Positions 48,871 through 61,327 are shown, counted from the first letter of the stretch. The stretch: 64,000 bases of DNA from Hofstenia miamia (GCA_004352715.1 SCFE01000014.1:2155884-2219883), one strand, 5' to 3'. Notes: generated by a model not told the origin, from the letters alone. Made by a program: numbers and translations.

Positions 48871-51352
48871 CAACCGTCATTTTAAACTAGCTTTACAAAA
48901 TTTCAATGTTTATTTATTTTGTAATTTTTTGTTGAATTGAATAGAAAATCAGATTCTTGAGTGGAATTGTAACTCTTTCATGATTATGAAAAGTGGGCAT
49001 ACTACGAACTAAAATCATCGTACTCATTTTGCATATGGGTTTGGCCGCTGATTCTAAATATGAACTGAGTGTATTTTTATTAGATATCTTTATCTAATTT
49101 ATAATCTGAGCATTTTCTATAAATCATATTTACAAAAATGAATGTATACAAATTGTAATAATTGAAGCTACAACAATCAATTAGCAACAGAACACAAAAT
49201 AATAAACATTCATTAATTATCGCATAGGTTTATTAATAAATAACTATTCACGCCTTCATATTATTGACCTGTGATGCTATTTTCCAAGATTATTGTAAAG
49301 TGCTTTGAAAAACTTTTATTGGTATGTGGGTAGTCCTAGTTTTTATCGAATATTTAAAATTGCAAATTTCGAAAAAAATATTTTGCAGAGCATATTTGTA
49401 TGGCCTTTTAAATTCTGAATCATCCTATTGTGCAGTACTGTAAATTTCATATACGACAAAATTGGCATTGCCTTTTACAATTAAAAAATGCAGTTAACTT
49501 GAAATCATGACATGATAGCGCCAAACGGAAGAGGTTTGAGATATCAATTCCCATCCAATCGTTTTTTATAACGCAATACATAAATAGAATTTATAATGTA
49601 TTAAGCCTCAAAGTTGTTGAATAATTTAGTTTATTTAAGCTTTTTAAGTAATCTGTCAAATTGCATGCTGATTAGTGTGGTCGATTTTGCAAACGTTTTG
49701 TAATTCTGTCAAGTACTATGTCTCAGGTGTTCACCTGTATCCAAACTTTTTGAGAGGTCCGAATTTTTTCCGACAAAACTATGGGAGTGCAGCAATATTT
49801 ATATAGTGGTGTCTTAAATATCCATTTTGGCCTTTTCAGATGACGTGCTTGCCTATACCGATGCATAGTACTTCTATTTATAGGTTTTTTGGGATGCTTT
49901 ACCCAATACCCAATTATGTTCTTTATGTTTCAATTTAAAGAGACAAAACAATTATGGAATTTTGTGAAAGATGCAAATCAATATTTTATCTTCTAGACCG
50001 GCTGTGACGAAATAATGATTCGTGATTTTCTTTGAATTACAAGGCGATTTGATGCATGACCTTATTACTTTCTTTAAAGACCAATTGATCTCCGAGTTCT
50101 GGTCATAACCATTAAATGGTTACAGCTTTTTGGAGAGTTTTAATTCGTCTATTAAATAAGTTAAGGATATAATTAATTGTTATTCAATTGCTAATTAGAG
50201 AATTTAGAGAATTTTATTTACATTATGATTCTATTAGTTCTTCTGTTTGGTTAACATAATACTTGGCAGCATTCTAGTAAATTTTTGCAAAGCTACACAT
50301 CCTAATGTTCACTGTACATATTTACTCAGATTTTAAAGTGCTTGACATTTAGTCCGCTTATTACTTTGACAGAATGACGTTAAATTCATAATTTTATATT
50401 TATAATATTTAATTTTGGAAATTGAAAAGTATTTGGTAATGTAGAACAGATGATATGATTACAAATATATTTATTTCAAGAGTTGAAGTGGCTCATAAAT
50501 ATAACATTATAACATTATAAATCATAACTTGCGCGTTTGACAACATGCATACAATGACCATATCAGAGGAAAAATATTCAATTAAATAGAAAGGCATTAA
50601 AATGTATTGGCTAATAGTAATCAGTTTACTTTAAAAACTCAACATCTTTTTATGTCTTCTACTCGAATAATATTAGATTAGGCTTTTGAATTTTATTTCT
50701 GGGTGGAAGTCGTTTCTTTATTTATTATGGAAACTTGCGATAGTTGAGTTGTTAGCATACTGTTTAAATAAATTTTAATCGTTTTAAGCTATTTTGTTTG
50801 ATTTTCCCATTCTTTTGTTTATTGTTGTAACCGGAATCAAATTGTGCCTTGGGTCAGCCAAATATACAAACATTATACCATTTCTCATTGTGTACTTAAA
50901 AATGGCAAATTATACCATCATATGTGCATTCTTAGAAATTTAAATTCCTTCAATTTGATTCGCTACTATTTATATCGAATATTTGTGTAAACAAACTAAG
51001 ACGTGGACTAGTTAGTTTTCATTTCGCAATAATTACGTCGCAAGTTGTATGTTTTATCCTGATTTATTAAATTCTTGAACTATGTTGTAAAATTTAATAT
51101 AATGTTATTTCAATGTTGCAGGTTTAACCTTTTAGTACTTTTTGTGAGAGTATCAAATCTAAAAAACTAATTTTCCCTTCCGTCCCAGATCGGATTTTAA
51201 AAATCTATATTTGTCATTTAGGTCAAAATACGACTTGCTTTATTTATTCTAGATTATTTAATTATTTCATTTAATGTTTAACATATTTGTTTATAAGCGC
51301 GGTTAAAAGCCGCAAAGCCATTTGTTTCAGATAACCGTGTCTCAGTCCATCA
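48871..51352. other. AT-rich intergenic stretch between WD gene and FDPS
   Basis: No gene or structured repeat that I can support, other than a small perfect inverted repeat CAGGTGTTCACCTG near 49725-49738. Confidence 0.5.
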
Positions 51353-54300
51353 ATGAACGGATTTGAGAAAAGCTGCTTTACGCGGGAACGCTTTGAAGCC
51401 TACTTTCAGGATATTATCGATGATTTGACTCATTGTCCTGATCCTCGCCTTACGGATGCATACAATCGCATGCACCGTATTCTTACATATCATGCCATCG
51501 GTGGGAAACTCAATCGCGGAATGAGTGTCGTTGAATCATTTCTTGTTCTCTCACAACCGTCTCAGCGGACAGCTGAATCTATTTCACGAGCTGCTAAATT
51601 GGGCTGGGCGTTAGAAATTTCTCAGGCTTTTTTTCTGATTGCCGATGATATAATGGACAGGCAATTCTTATAATATTCGTTATTGAAATTTTACTAAAAA
51701 AATTATACCGCATTTACTGGTGCTGCATTACTACCTAAGATATTTTACAAGGGGAATTCTCACAACCGTAAAAATAAATTGAACCACGTGTAAAATATTT
51801 GAAGTTATGTTAATTTTTTCTTCAATAAATAGTTTTTATTAAACGCATTTCATTCGGGTCAAATTCCCTGTTGGTATTAATTAGTAAGAAAAGTAGTGGG
51901 AATGTGGTTATTAATTTAGCACGATTCTAATAATACCGTCTTCTTAATTTCCCACGTTCTAAAAAGTGAAGTAGTGCTTTTTACACGGAGAATGTGTTTT
52001 CATCAAAGTTATTGTTTTGCAGCTGAATTGTTTAAAAATGGGTATTATTACAATTTAATGTCACGTTATTGTGAAGTATAAGTGATTTTCCTTCAAACAG
52101 AAATGTATTTTCACAAAAATTAAGACTAAAATTTTTTCTGGATTAACCGCTTGTAAGCGCACACTCTCCCAAATTATTAATTTTTAATTACCAAATAAAA
52201 TATTTATAATTTGATTAAAATGTGATGTTTATTTTTGCCCTTATTTGGAAATCCATTTATAACCTACTTGAATATACTAAGAAATCAAATTTAATATTCA
52301 TATTTTACAATGCTGAATTGATTAACACGTCATTATTCTCAATAAAAATTTGCAATATTTGTTTTGTTCATCAAAAAGTTAAATTTGTTTGAGTTTTTCA
52401 TGAATTTTATACCACAGGAATAATTGGGGATTAGGCATAAACATTCAACGAATATTATATTAGAAGTGAAAGCAGACGAGGCAAACTTTGTTGGTATAAA
52501 GTTCCTGGAATCGGTTTGGATGCAATTAATGATGTTTTTCTTTTGGAACAATTGGTCTACAAATTATTAAGAAAAGAGTGCAGTAATCAACCTTATTACA
52601 TAGAGATATTTCATTTATTCCATGATGTTATTTTTCATACCTCATTGGGACAGGCTCTTGATCTTCTAACGTCGCCTGATGTTTCCAATAATAAGGTATG
52701 CATGCATTTCTTGTTATGGATGAGTTTAAGACCTATATCTTCGTATACAATTATCTACCAAACAATTGGCAGTCAGATGTTTTTGTTTTTTGTGAAGCAT
52801 ATTTGTAATAATCCTAACGACAAATTATTTCAATTGTTGATTCGTAATCCAATAACATAAATTTGGTTTACACCCTCAAACTTTATTCAAACTTTAAGTT
52901 TAGGAATCTGTGAATTTCAGTAGAATAGGCTACATAAAGAAGAATCATTTTTGAGCGCAAACTTTATAATAATAATATCAATTATGGCATCTTCAATTTG
53001 ACGACATTTTTCCTTAACAAAGAATAAAGCATTTGCTTTGGCTTCAGAGCTTAATAAATAATAAACGGAGGTCATCGTCTAAACAGCGGAACATTGTATA
53101 GAACTTCACTTCTATGATTCCCTACAATAAATTCTTAGGTATTGCCTTTAAAAATGGTGTATTATTGAAGCCTACCAAATAATTTTGTCCGGATTCAGTA
53201 TAACACAACGCTTTTGAGGATACAAAATTGTTCTCTTATATAACAATGATATTATTATAAATGATTTGGTAGAGAAAATGTATTAAATGACAGAATGAGT
53301 TTAATTTTCACTACTCAGTAATCAATTGAGTCATATGCCAGAGTGAACCATCTCTTACTTGAAAATTTAACTAGAACGTTAAATTATTTTACGGCGGGAG
53401 CTCATTTTTGCTTCCAAAACTGACAAAGTATGTATCCATTAATAATACTTACCTTCCTTTACTAGAGAGAGACAAAACATTTTGAAATTGCTTGACTTAC
53501 TGTGCAATGATATAAATTTAAGTCTTGTATTAGTATTACTAAACCTTTTTAGGACTCTACCAGTATACTTTCAAACTTTACTGTTGAAAGATATGAAACC
53601 ATTGTCACCCATAAAACCGCTTTCTATTCTTTGTATTGGCCTGTGGCCATTGCATTGATCTTAGTTGGCATTCAAGATTCAGTCGCCCATTCCCAAGCTA
53701 AAGAAATACTTCTAAAGCTGGGAAATTTTTTTCAGGTTTCATTTTTATTATTTTTTTTACAATTTTTCCAATCTATAGTTTTGATAAAAATAGAATATAT
53801 CTCCTGGAATTTTTTGATGTATACATACAACGCATTGTAAACCATCCATTTGTCATTATATTTTATATCATTGGGTAAAAATAGTGTTTTTAAAATACTA
53901 GCAATAATTTCAAAAATTTAACACAATTGTTCAACATTTCTAATTTCAGGGTCAATAGTAGTAGGCTAAATAATTTTTTTAATGTTGATTAAATTAGATT
54001 TTAAAATTCACCGCTAATTCTATATATTTCGTTTCTCACCTTAACTAGCGAAGTAGACAGGACCTACAGCCCTTTCTTTATAAAACAATTTCAACATACC
54101 ACCTTTCTTTTTGGTGCATTTTGAACAATTTTACTTTTGTAAAACTGGTTTTATCATGGTGTTTACTTCACAGCACAATTTAGTAACCCCTCTAAAGATG
54201 CGTTACGTCAACACTTTTCTAACAACAATTGAATTGATTCTATGACAAAATGTCTTGTCCTCCTCCTCTCGTTATACAAATCCTTGTCGCGTCATCACAT

Positions 54301-55506
54301 TCAGTCTTTGCTTCAGTTTTAATTACAGCGCATTTACTGATTATATTTTTGTTTCAAATCAATTTCACAAATAACTATTTGTGTTTTTTCGAACCATGGC
54401 TATATAGTTCCTCAAGAATTTTGTTTGATCTTGGGGACAGATTAATCGTGTTATTCGCATTCAAATTATGACCTCAAGTATTACAAGGATGTACGAAAAA
54501 TCCCTATAAATTAGCCAGCTGGTCATTGTTTTAATTATCAAGCTTAAGGCAATGATCAAAATTATCGTGCAATTCCATTGAATTTTTCTACTAATTTTAA
54601 ACAGTAGCTGTAAAATATTTAATAGAACCGTCAATAGGCAAAAAATTGTTGTTAAAATTATGTTTTCATGTATAGAAATCCTACAATTAAGTACAAGTAC
54701 AAACAGGGGCGTACTAGGGGGACATCTTTGTCATGACAAAAAAAATTTTGAAAATATACCCTAAAAAATACATTTCACGATCTTAGACTTTTAATTTTTC
54801 CATTTTTATACCTAACATTTTTGATTTTACCAGTCAAAGCCAAAACCTGACGAGGGACATTCCACTATGTCCCCCTTGCGTATGCCACTGAGTACAAAAG
54901 AAATGTCCCCAAGAAATTTTAAATTATGACTGAATACATTGGCATAATTCCAAGCAGAAGTGAGTGGGCAGTAGATGTTTTTTAAAAGTGAACGATTGCA
55001 AAACGAAATAGGGGATAATTTTTATTGAATTTTTTTGAAAGCGATTTTTTGTTGGTTTACTTTAGAAGTATGCATTCATGCATTTACTTTTACATAATTT
55101 TCTATTTTTTGCAGAAGCAGTTTGTTTTACAATCTCTAATCAGATTGAGATAATATTGATTTAGATCCAAGATGATTATCTTGATTGTTATGGTGATCCA
55201 AAGGTTACTGGCAAAATCGGTACAGATATAGAAGAAAACAAATGTACGTGGCTAATAGTCCGTGCAAAACAAGTTTGCTCCAAAGACCAACTCTCCATTT
55301 TAGAAGCAAACTATGGGAGAAAAAATCCAGAAAATGTCGCTGCTGTAAAAACTGTATATGAGGAGATAAACATGAAAAAGGAATTTCATAAGTACGAAGA
55401 GGAAAGCTTTGCCGCCCTTCAAGATCTCTTTGCCAAGGTGAATCCACCGCTCGATCGGAAATTATTTGATATGATCGCTTTGAAAATTTACAAGCGCATC
55501 AAGTAG
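51353..55506 (+). CDS. FDPS: Farnesyl diphosphate synthase
   Basis: It condenses dimethylallyl/geranyl diphosphate with isopentenyl diphosphate to farnesyl diphosphate, the branch point to sterols, dolichol, ubiquinone, haem A and protein prenylation. Exons are 51353-51660, 52464-52695, 53553-53735 and 55165-55506, giving 354 aa (human short form 353). The first Asp-rich motif DDIMD (residues 98-102) is preceded by QAFFLIA; the Phe pair just before it is the animal-type determinant of C15 product length. Then SRRGKLCWYK, LGQALDLLTSP, KTAFYSLYWPVA, and the second Asp-rich motif DDYLD (244-248) followed by YGDPKVTGKIGTDIEENKC. The C-terminus is KIYKRIK. All key residues are present. The first intron appears to start with GC, not GT. 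Exon 4 lies after a 1.4-kb intron containing a MITE. Start: first ATG after acceptor-like TGTCTCAG, 7 bp upstream; no targeting peptide. Confidence 0.95.
51661..52463 (+). other. Apparent GC-AG intron 1 of FDPS
   Basis: The exon must end GACAG to join the conserved DDIMD-R-SESRRGK stretch. The intron then begins GCAATTCTTA and ends TTATATTAG. No GT donor near the junction gives the correct phase. AG|GCAA is the usual context of the minor GC-AG donor class. Confidence 0.7.
54704..54890. mobile_element. 187-bp hAT-type MITE in FDPS intron 3
   Basis: Terminal inverted repeats: left CAGGGGCGTACTAGGGGGAC, right (reverse complement) CAGTGGCATACGCAAGGGGG. They are flanked by the identical octamer AGTACAAA (54696-54703 and 54891-54898). 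Size, CAG...CTG ends and the octamer duplication fit a hAT miniature element. Non-coding. Confidence 0.85.
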
Positions 55507-55860
55507 TTGGGTCGATGTTCCTAAAATTATTCGAATTTGATGCAATGGCGATGTTTGCCTTGAAGTGACATCCAATCTTACACTGATATATAGAAATATC
55601 TTCAGAATTCAAAGCTTTTCTATTCTTGTATTGCAGTGAGTTTATAATGTTTATTTATATCAATTGGCACATTATTTATTTGTATTTTTATTGTAGAATA
55701 TATATTTCTATATCGAGTTTTATAGAATTTTGAAATGCTGACAGCACTTGGGCAATTATAATTTCAATTTGTTATTTTTAAAAATTTTATTCCTTTAGTT
55801 AGGTAATAGACTAAGGTTTTGCTGTTTGAAATTCAAATTTCCATTGTACAAGATTTCTAA

Positions 55861-55913
55861 GGCCTTAGTTCCACCTAACAGGATTCATAAATCCGCTAGA
55901 TGGAGCCAAGCCG
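55861..55913. other. Imperfect hairpin, about 22-26 bp stem
   Basis: CTTAGTTCCACCTAACAGG on one arm pairs with CCGCTAGATGGAGCCAAG on the other around a short CATA-containing loop, with a few mismatches; the outer GGC/GCC bases also pair. It could be a tiny palindromic MITE or a hairpin RNA precursor. It lies about 350 bp after the FDPS stop. Confidence 0.45.
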
Positions 55914-56025
55914 GTGTGTATTTGAGGTTTTTTACAATTAAATCATTTGTATCTTTTAAAATTAAATTTCGACTATACCCATTGCGTTGATTCCACTTGT
56001 CAGATAAAATTCGCTTATTTCAGTT

Positions 56026-56077
56026 GTGTCAATAAAACCGTTCAAGTGAAAGCACGTCCCTATAATTATTATGAAGT
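56026..56077 (+). other. Candidate short exon, unassigned
   Basis: The acceptor ATTCGCTTATTTCAG is strong and the donor GTAAAAG follows an open 52-bp stretch reading CVNKTVQVKARPYNYYE. It ends in phase 0 but could not be joined to a neighbour. May be chance. Confidence 0.2.
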
Positions 56078-56226
56078 AAAAGTATCTCTTTTCTTATTCA
56101 TGTTTGCGAGTTTGGAACTAATATCAATTCTTCATTTGAATTCATAATTTTTATTCATTCTTAATTCATTTAATTGAATAAATATTTAGAGGAATTTATG
56201 AGAATTTTGAAATAACTTCCTTAGCA

Positions 56227-57194
56227 ATGGAGCAGCCATTTATCCCTGAGTACACATCTTTACTAATGGAACATCATGGTATATGATTGGAAATTATCCT
56301 TGGAAATTCAAAATAATTGTTTTTGGTGGAGCAGATTCGGGTTTTCGGTCCTTGTTTCATTTAATTCCATTACATCTATTTTTATCACGTCACATGTTAG
56401 TCTATTTGACCAGAATTAGTTGTCCTGTCGATTTCCTTTAAGATCCCAGTTTCTAGTTCTATTATCATTGAAATATAAATTGTTACTCCTGAACTGCGCT
56501 TTACATTAATCATGTAATATTGACGGCTTGGTTAAGCAAGATTTATGCATTTCGCTCGTGCATTGATTTTTTCATTCAGATGCGTTGCAATCTCATCTGT
56601 TGTAGGTTGAGAGTAAGATGATAGCGTAATAGAATCCTTTGTTTCCGTTTGTTGATATTTTTGCGCGCATTTCTCACAGTACATGTGTTTATATCTATAT
56701 TAATTTACAGGTGTTTTTATTCTCCCGGTTGGTTATGTTATTGTATCATTTGAAGGAAGTCGACTTACAAACTTCTTCGTGCAATCTTGGAAAGCTGCAA
56801 TTGAAGTTCCAACTTCAGCTGTAAGAATTTATAAAAGTTAAAGCCGTTTCAAAGAAAAAGGACAATTGTCAATCTAATCGGCTATTCTATCAAAGCAAAT
56901 GGAAACACTCTCCAGCAATGAAAATCAAATATGAATTATTGATTCTTTATGTCTATTGATCATCTCTAATTATTTTCACCGAAGACCGCTGTCCTTAGGG
57001 ACTCTAGACCTAGTCAATAAAATGTCTTTATGCTCGACAATAGGATCATAATCTTCGTTCACTAGAATAATAATACTTTTTGATGTCATCATACAATTAT
57101 ATTGATATGATATTAGGATTTGTGTAAAAATTAATTTGGCATTTTGCAGGGTTTCACTGGCATTTATCTAAAAATGCTTCGAAATGCTAAATAA
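56227..57194 (+). CDS. Small three-exon gene, 68-aa predicted membrane protein
   Basis: Three short exons fit by phase: 56227-56278 (MEQPFIPEYTSLLMEHH plus one base), 56711-56820 (GVFILPVGYVIVSFEGSRL ... EVPTSA) and 57150-57194 (GFTGIYLKMLRNAK stop). Splice sites are good: donor G|GTATAT, acceptor AATTTACAG, donor GCT|GTAAGA, acceptor ATTTTGCAG. The first exon is preceded by ACTTCCTTAG two bases before the ATG. The product would be 68 aa with one hydrophobic stretch (about residues 18-29), a charged middle and a basic tail, the shape of a small mitochondrial or ER integral-membrane protein. I do not recognise the family; a loose resemblance to SMIM12-type proteins is speculation. It follows FDPS on the same strand. 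Confidence 0.5.
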
Positions 57195-58574
57195 TATTTG
57201 ATCACCTATTCTTTGTTAAAAACTTTTTTGAAAACCCTTTGTAAATATTTTTACTGATAATACCAAAATATCGCATTAATGACTATCGGGCCGCCCATGT
57301 AATTTTATAATGAGTCTTCAATTCTTGCACATGCTATAATTTCATTTCCTAAGTGTAAAATTCCATTTAATGGGACGTAATTTAGCAGGCAGACTTATTT
57401 GCAGCTCAAATGATATGCTCTTCAAGTCGTATTTCTTTGCGATCAAAATTAAGGAATTCAATAAGATCCACTCTAAATTGATCCCAACCTTAATATATTT
57501 GCATATTTCGAAACCAGCATGCTAATAGCTCCAATTATTTTTATACCCATATGTAAACCGGTATTTAGATTTTAGGCTCACAGAATTGAAGAAATGTGTG
57601 TTAAAGAGTTTATTACACTTTCAAGTCCATTGGGTGCAATTGTAGGTGGCATTTCATTTAAGACATTTATACCATTTTCTGTTTTATTCAACCAACGCTT
57701 AAATATCAATTTAACTTCTTTAATGCATTGAGCGAATAAAAACTATTTCTAGTGAAGGAATACTTGCTTATATTATAGTAGTTGTTTTTTTTAATTATGG
57801 TTCGTTTTTTCCAGTAGAATTTTTAACGTTCTTCTATATTAACATTTTTTACAAAATTTTGGCCTCAATTGGTTTTATAGCTTTCTCTGTCGGTCATCAT
57901 TAAATTTAATCAGAAATTCAAGATTGCGTTATAATTTTGCGTTGTGCTCAAATATTTGACATTTGGAAGTGATTCTTTAAAAATGCCAATCATACGCCAG
58001 TGATTGGAATTTCGTTGTCATTAACGATAGCTCTTGTTTTCTAATAACATTATTTAAATTAAGTATCGGACATTAAATTATTTTATTTATTATAATTTTT
58101 CAATTTACATTTTCATGTACTTGCATAAATCCATTTGATTTTATACACTAAACTTTGGCATTATTTTTGAGAGACCATTAATAGTTCATATCATGTTGTA
58201 AAAAGATTCATTTTATATCTAAGTAATTTTATTTAAATTTGCTTTTGTTGAGGTGAATTGTTCGCTTTAAATTTTTTGGTTTCTTTCATCAACTTATAAT
58301 TTTTTTTTTGGTTTCTTTCATCAACTTATAATTTGCATTGACTACATACACTCGTATTTTCAAAACACAAATTTTATAGGAGTATATTTATTTCTTCTTC
58401 CGCGTTAAGCCTTCTTACTTTAATGCAAATGTTGCATTAAATGTTTTTTAAATTAGCTGTTTCCTTCACCTCCCCTACTCCATTGTTTTGTAATGCAAAA
58501 ATTGCACAATCAATGTTAATTTGCGTAATGCCATCTATCGAAGAATGGGAACATTTTCCAATTTTTGACAAGTT
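57195..58574. other. AT-rich stretch before ankyrin gene
   Basis: No gene found. It contains a 35-bp-class tandem duplication at about 58278-58335 (GGTTTCTTTCATCAACTTAT twice). Confidence 0.5.
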
Positions 58575-58874
58575 ATGCCGTTGGGTTGTGGAAGTTCTCC
58601 CACTGATAGTGATAGTGGAAATAACATGCATCAACGACGGAGCTCCTGTGGAATGGAATCTGGCGGCGAAATGCTCCTTGATGCCGTCTGCAAGGGCAAG
58701 CTGCATTTGGCTCGTTTTATTCTGGAAGCCTTAGATAATTCTAGTGATATCGTCAACACATCAGATATGCATGGGAAAACGCCTTTGATCAGAGCTTGTA
58801 GAATCCGCGAGCAGCGTTGTCGAGCCAAAATTGTGGACCTTTTAGTTAAAAGGGGCGCCAAAGTCAATCTACAG
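58575..58874 (+). CDS. ANKRD34-like ankyrin-repeat protein, first coding exon
   Basis: The exon encodes 100 codons and ends at donor CAG|GTTTGC in phase 0. After a short Ser-rich N-terminus (GSSPTDSDSG) it reads GGEMLLDAVCKGKLHLARFI, an ankyrin-type helix pair, and then DMHGKTPLIRACRIREQRCR and AKIVDLLVKRGAKVNLQ. The order GxxLLxAV..L..RxLLE, GxTPLxxACK..., AKMVxxLLxxxAxxNxQ is that of vertebrate ANKRD34 proteins, in which the exon boundary would fall before the next repeat. The ATG at 58575 is the first after an in-frame TGA; an acceptor-like TTTTTGACAAG sits two bases upstream. I found no continuing exon in the remaining 5 kb, so the rest is probably beyond the window or in the gap. Family assignment by pattern only. 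Confidence 0.7.
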
Positions 58875-60351
58875 GTTTGCTTTTTTATTACACCTATAAT
58901 TGAATTTTCAAATATTTTCTTCTTCAAATTTGACTGTATTTGCAAATTTTAAAATGATATTGCATTACAGATATTAAATTTCGGGATTTGCATTCAACTC
59001 TTGCAGATTTTGCTCCACTTAGCAAATCCAATGTGTTAATTACTTTGAAGATGATGAGCAGTAAATGCATATAGTATTCTTGTAAAACTCTTTAATCTCT
59101 GAAATTTAAAGGAATTACATTGACATATCTCTATTTAGGTCTTAGCTAGTAGCTCTGTAATTTTGTTAAGGTTCGGGTTGTTAATTTTGTGTTTACAGTT
59201 TGGTTTAGAGTTATTTATAACTTATAACATTTAACACCATTTGTAAGTTTATTAAATATTGCGCATAACATTACTTTCATATTGTTCAACAATATATATA
59301 TATATATTGCGAATATTTATATGCATATTGGTTTTTATTGACTTGAAGATATTTGAATTAGTTCAAAAAATGATTCCTTGAAGTAAGAACTTTGTTCTAA
59401 ACTACTTTGTTTCAAAATTACAATTGACTTTATAAATTTAGTTTTTTGTAAAGTAGATTAGAAATTTGTCTGTGGGTTGCATGTTCAATAATGCAATGTT
59501 AATTATTTCATTATATGGTGCATGCAAAATGTTCAATTTGTTGACTAATTTAATTATGTAGATGCCAGTTTTGAGTGAGACCTTGGAATTAAAATTTTCA
59601 CTGTTCGGGAAGTCTCACTTTATTAATTTATTTCGAGTATCAATTCTATTGTATGTTTTGCTAAATTTTATTAACGCTTATGAGTTTGAAATTGTTGTTT
59701 GGGATATCATAATTTCCAAAAAAATTTTATTGAACTCTACTTTTTCAATTTATTTAGAAAAATTCAAATTTATTGTAATTTAAATCATTAAAATATTTAG
59801 TCAACAAATACTATTGGGTATACTTCTTTGTTCTGTTCGCTCTCTACATATAGTGCTGGCATCCTACTTTTATCTTTACACATTTTATCTCAGATTTTTT
59901 GCTATCAATGTAGTGCTTGATATTCAAGGCAATTGTCTAAAAAATATTTGCTATTTTTTAATGGTAAATTAAGTTGATAATGAATTTGTGAAACACTGCA
60001 AGCACTGGCTTGATTATGAAATATCTACTTTATTGGCATGAGTTGGAATCCCACCGCATTTATTAGATTAGGGATAATTCTTTAAAAATATATGTAATTT
60101 TGTATGACAATTTTTTACTGACAAAATAGTTTATAAAATTTGTTTTGCCAATTTTTCGGTATTTTTTGTTTAAATAAAACATATTTTCATTTTTCACACT
60201 CCGGAATGTTGTTGTTAATTTAATAAAATCTAAATGTAGATGTGATAAAAATTAACTCCATCGCAAGTGATTTAGGTTTCAAACACTGGCCTTAAATCTT
60301 AATATTTAATTTCCATCACATCAATAAATTCAAATTTTGTTATTGTAATTT
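58875..60351. other. AT-rich stretch, probably intron of ankyrin gene
   Basis: No convincing exon. A (TA)n run lies at about 59291-59307. The 73-codon frame at 59562-59783 follows an acceptor-like TATGTAG but becomes hydrophobic and AT-driven, so it is not called. Confidence 0.45.
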
Positions 60352-60462
60352 TTGCCGCTTACAATCTTTCTGCTAAAACTTCACGCCGTTCCTATATCAG
60401 TTGGCGGCGTTATGTTCCCAATTTTTGTTCGTTCGCTTCGTGAATCGGCCTGGGAGCAAAAT

Positions 60463-60499
<37 letters not shown>

Positions 60500-60846
60500 N
60501 NNNNNNNNNNNNNNNNNNNNNNNNNNNNNNNNNNNNNNNNNNNNNNNNNNNNNNNNNNNNNNNNNNNNNNNNNNNNNNNNNNNNNNNNNNNNNNNNNNNN
60601 NNNNNNNNNNNNNNNNNNNNNNNNNNNNNNNNNNNNNNNNNNNNNNNNNNNNNNNNNNNNNNNNNNNNNNNNNNNNNNNNNNNNNNTATATATATATATA
60701 TATATATATAATATAACAATACGATATTATTTATGGCAGAAGGGTATAAAAAATTATACTATGCCAGTAAGCCCTTCACCTCTCTGCCGAAAATATGAGG
60801 TTAGGACTATCCATTCCCCACACCAATAAATAAATAAATAAATAAA
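60352..60846. repeat. Probable retroelement 3' end with (AATA)n tail, (TA)n and 187-N gap
   Basis: GC-richer flanks (60352-60460 and about 60730-60825) surround a (TA)n-bounded gap at 60500-60686. The right part ends in an AATAAATAAATAAATAAATA tail near 60826-60848, typical of LINE/SINE 3' ends. No coding motif could be recognised. The open frames across the gap are artefacts. Confidence 0.45.
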
Positions 60847-61114
60847 TAATAACAATGTTATTATAACATGATTGAAGATTAATCTTGGAGTTTGATTATA
60901 AAGATTAAACTAATAATTTGTCAACAAAATATAATTTTCGTAAAAATAAAAATTCTATTTGAATGTAGCTGTTACGAGTGAGCATCACGTTTGTTGCCAA
61001 TTTTTCAAGTTGTATCAAAAGCAAAAAATAATATACGTCTATTGAATTCTTTCAAACTTACCAAATAAATATAAAGCAGTGTGCCCCACAGAAATCTATG
61101 AAAAATTTATGAAA

Positions 61115-61327
61115 TTAGTAAAATGCAACAATTGACGAGGATTGTAGGGCCAGGCATATAATCCATCTGTCTATTAACCCCTTTACCATTTTCAGACCTA
61201 AAATATCAGGCTCTTGGTAGCATTGTCCCAATGCTCCAATAGTATTTTGCAGCTGATAAAGAATTTCTATGTCAAAACAGCGTTTGCAAACTTGAAAGTG
61301 TTGCCATAGGAACGACATTAAGCCCAC
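61115..61327 (-). CDS. Candidate coding exon, unrecognised (minus-strand gene, part 3)
   Basis: Minus-strand open frame starting right after the acceptor CTATTTTTTAAG. It contains SFLWQHFQVCKRCFDIEILY, QLQNTIGALGQCYQEPDILG and a possible donor ATG|GTAAAG at about 61186. The codon pattern is coding-like and cysteine-containing. Not joined to other exons; family unknown. Confidence 0.35.
   Translation of the reverse strand: MGLMSFLWQHFQVCKRCFDIEILYQLQNTIGALGQCYQEPDILGLKMVKGLIDRWIICLALQSSSIVAFY

Noticed and set aside
58437-58945. Minus-strand frames of 89 and 104 codons and a plus-strand 97-codon frame
   Set aside because: They overlap the ankyrin exon in other frames; the ankyrin frame has the family pattern and a proper donor.
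59562-59783. 73-codon frame after an acceptor-like TAG, considered as the next ankyrin exon
   Set aside because: The sequence lacks ankyrin repeat residues and turns into AT-driven hydrophobic codons.
60352-60829. Open frames of 112-142 codons across 60.5 kb
   Set aside because: They exist only because the gap is read as open; the rest is (TA)n and repeat flank.
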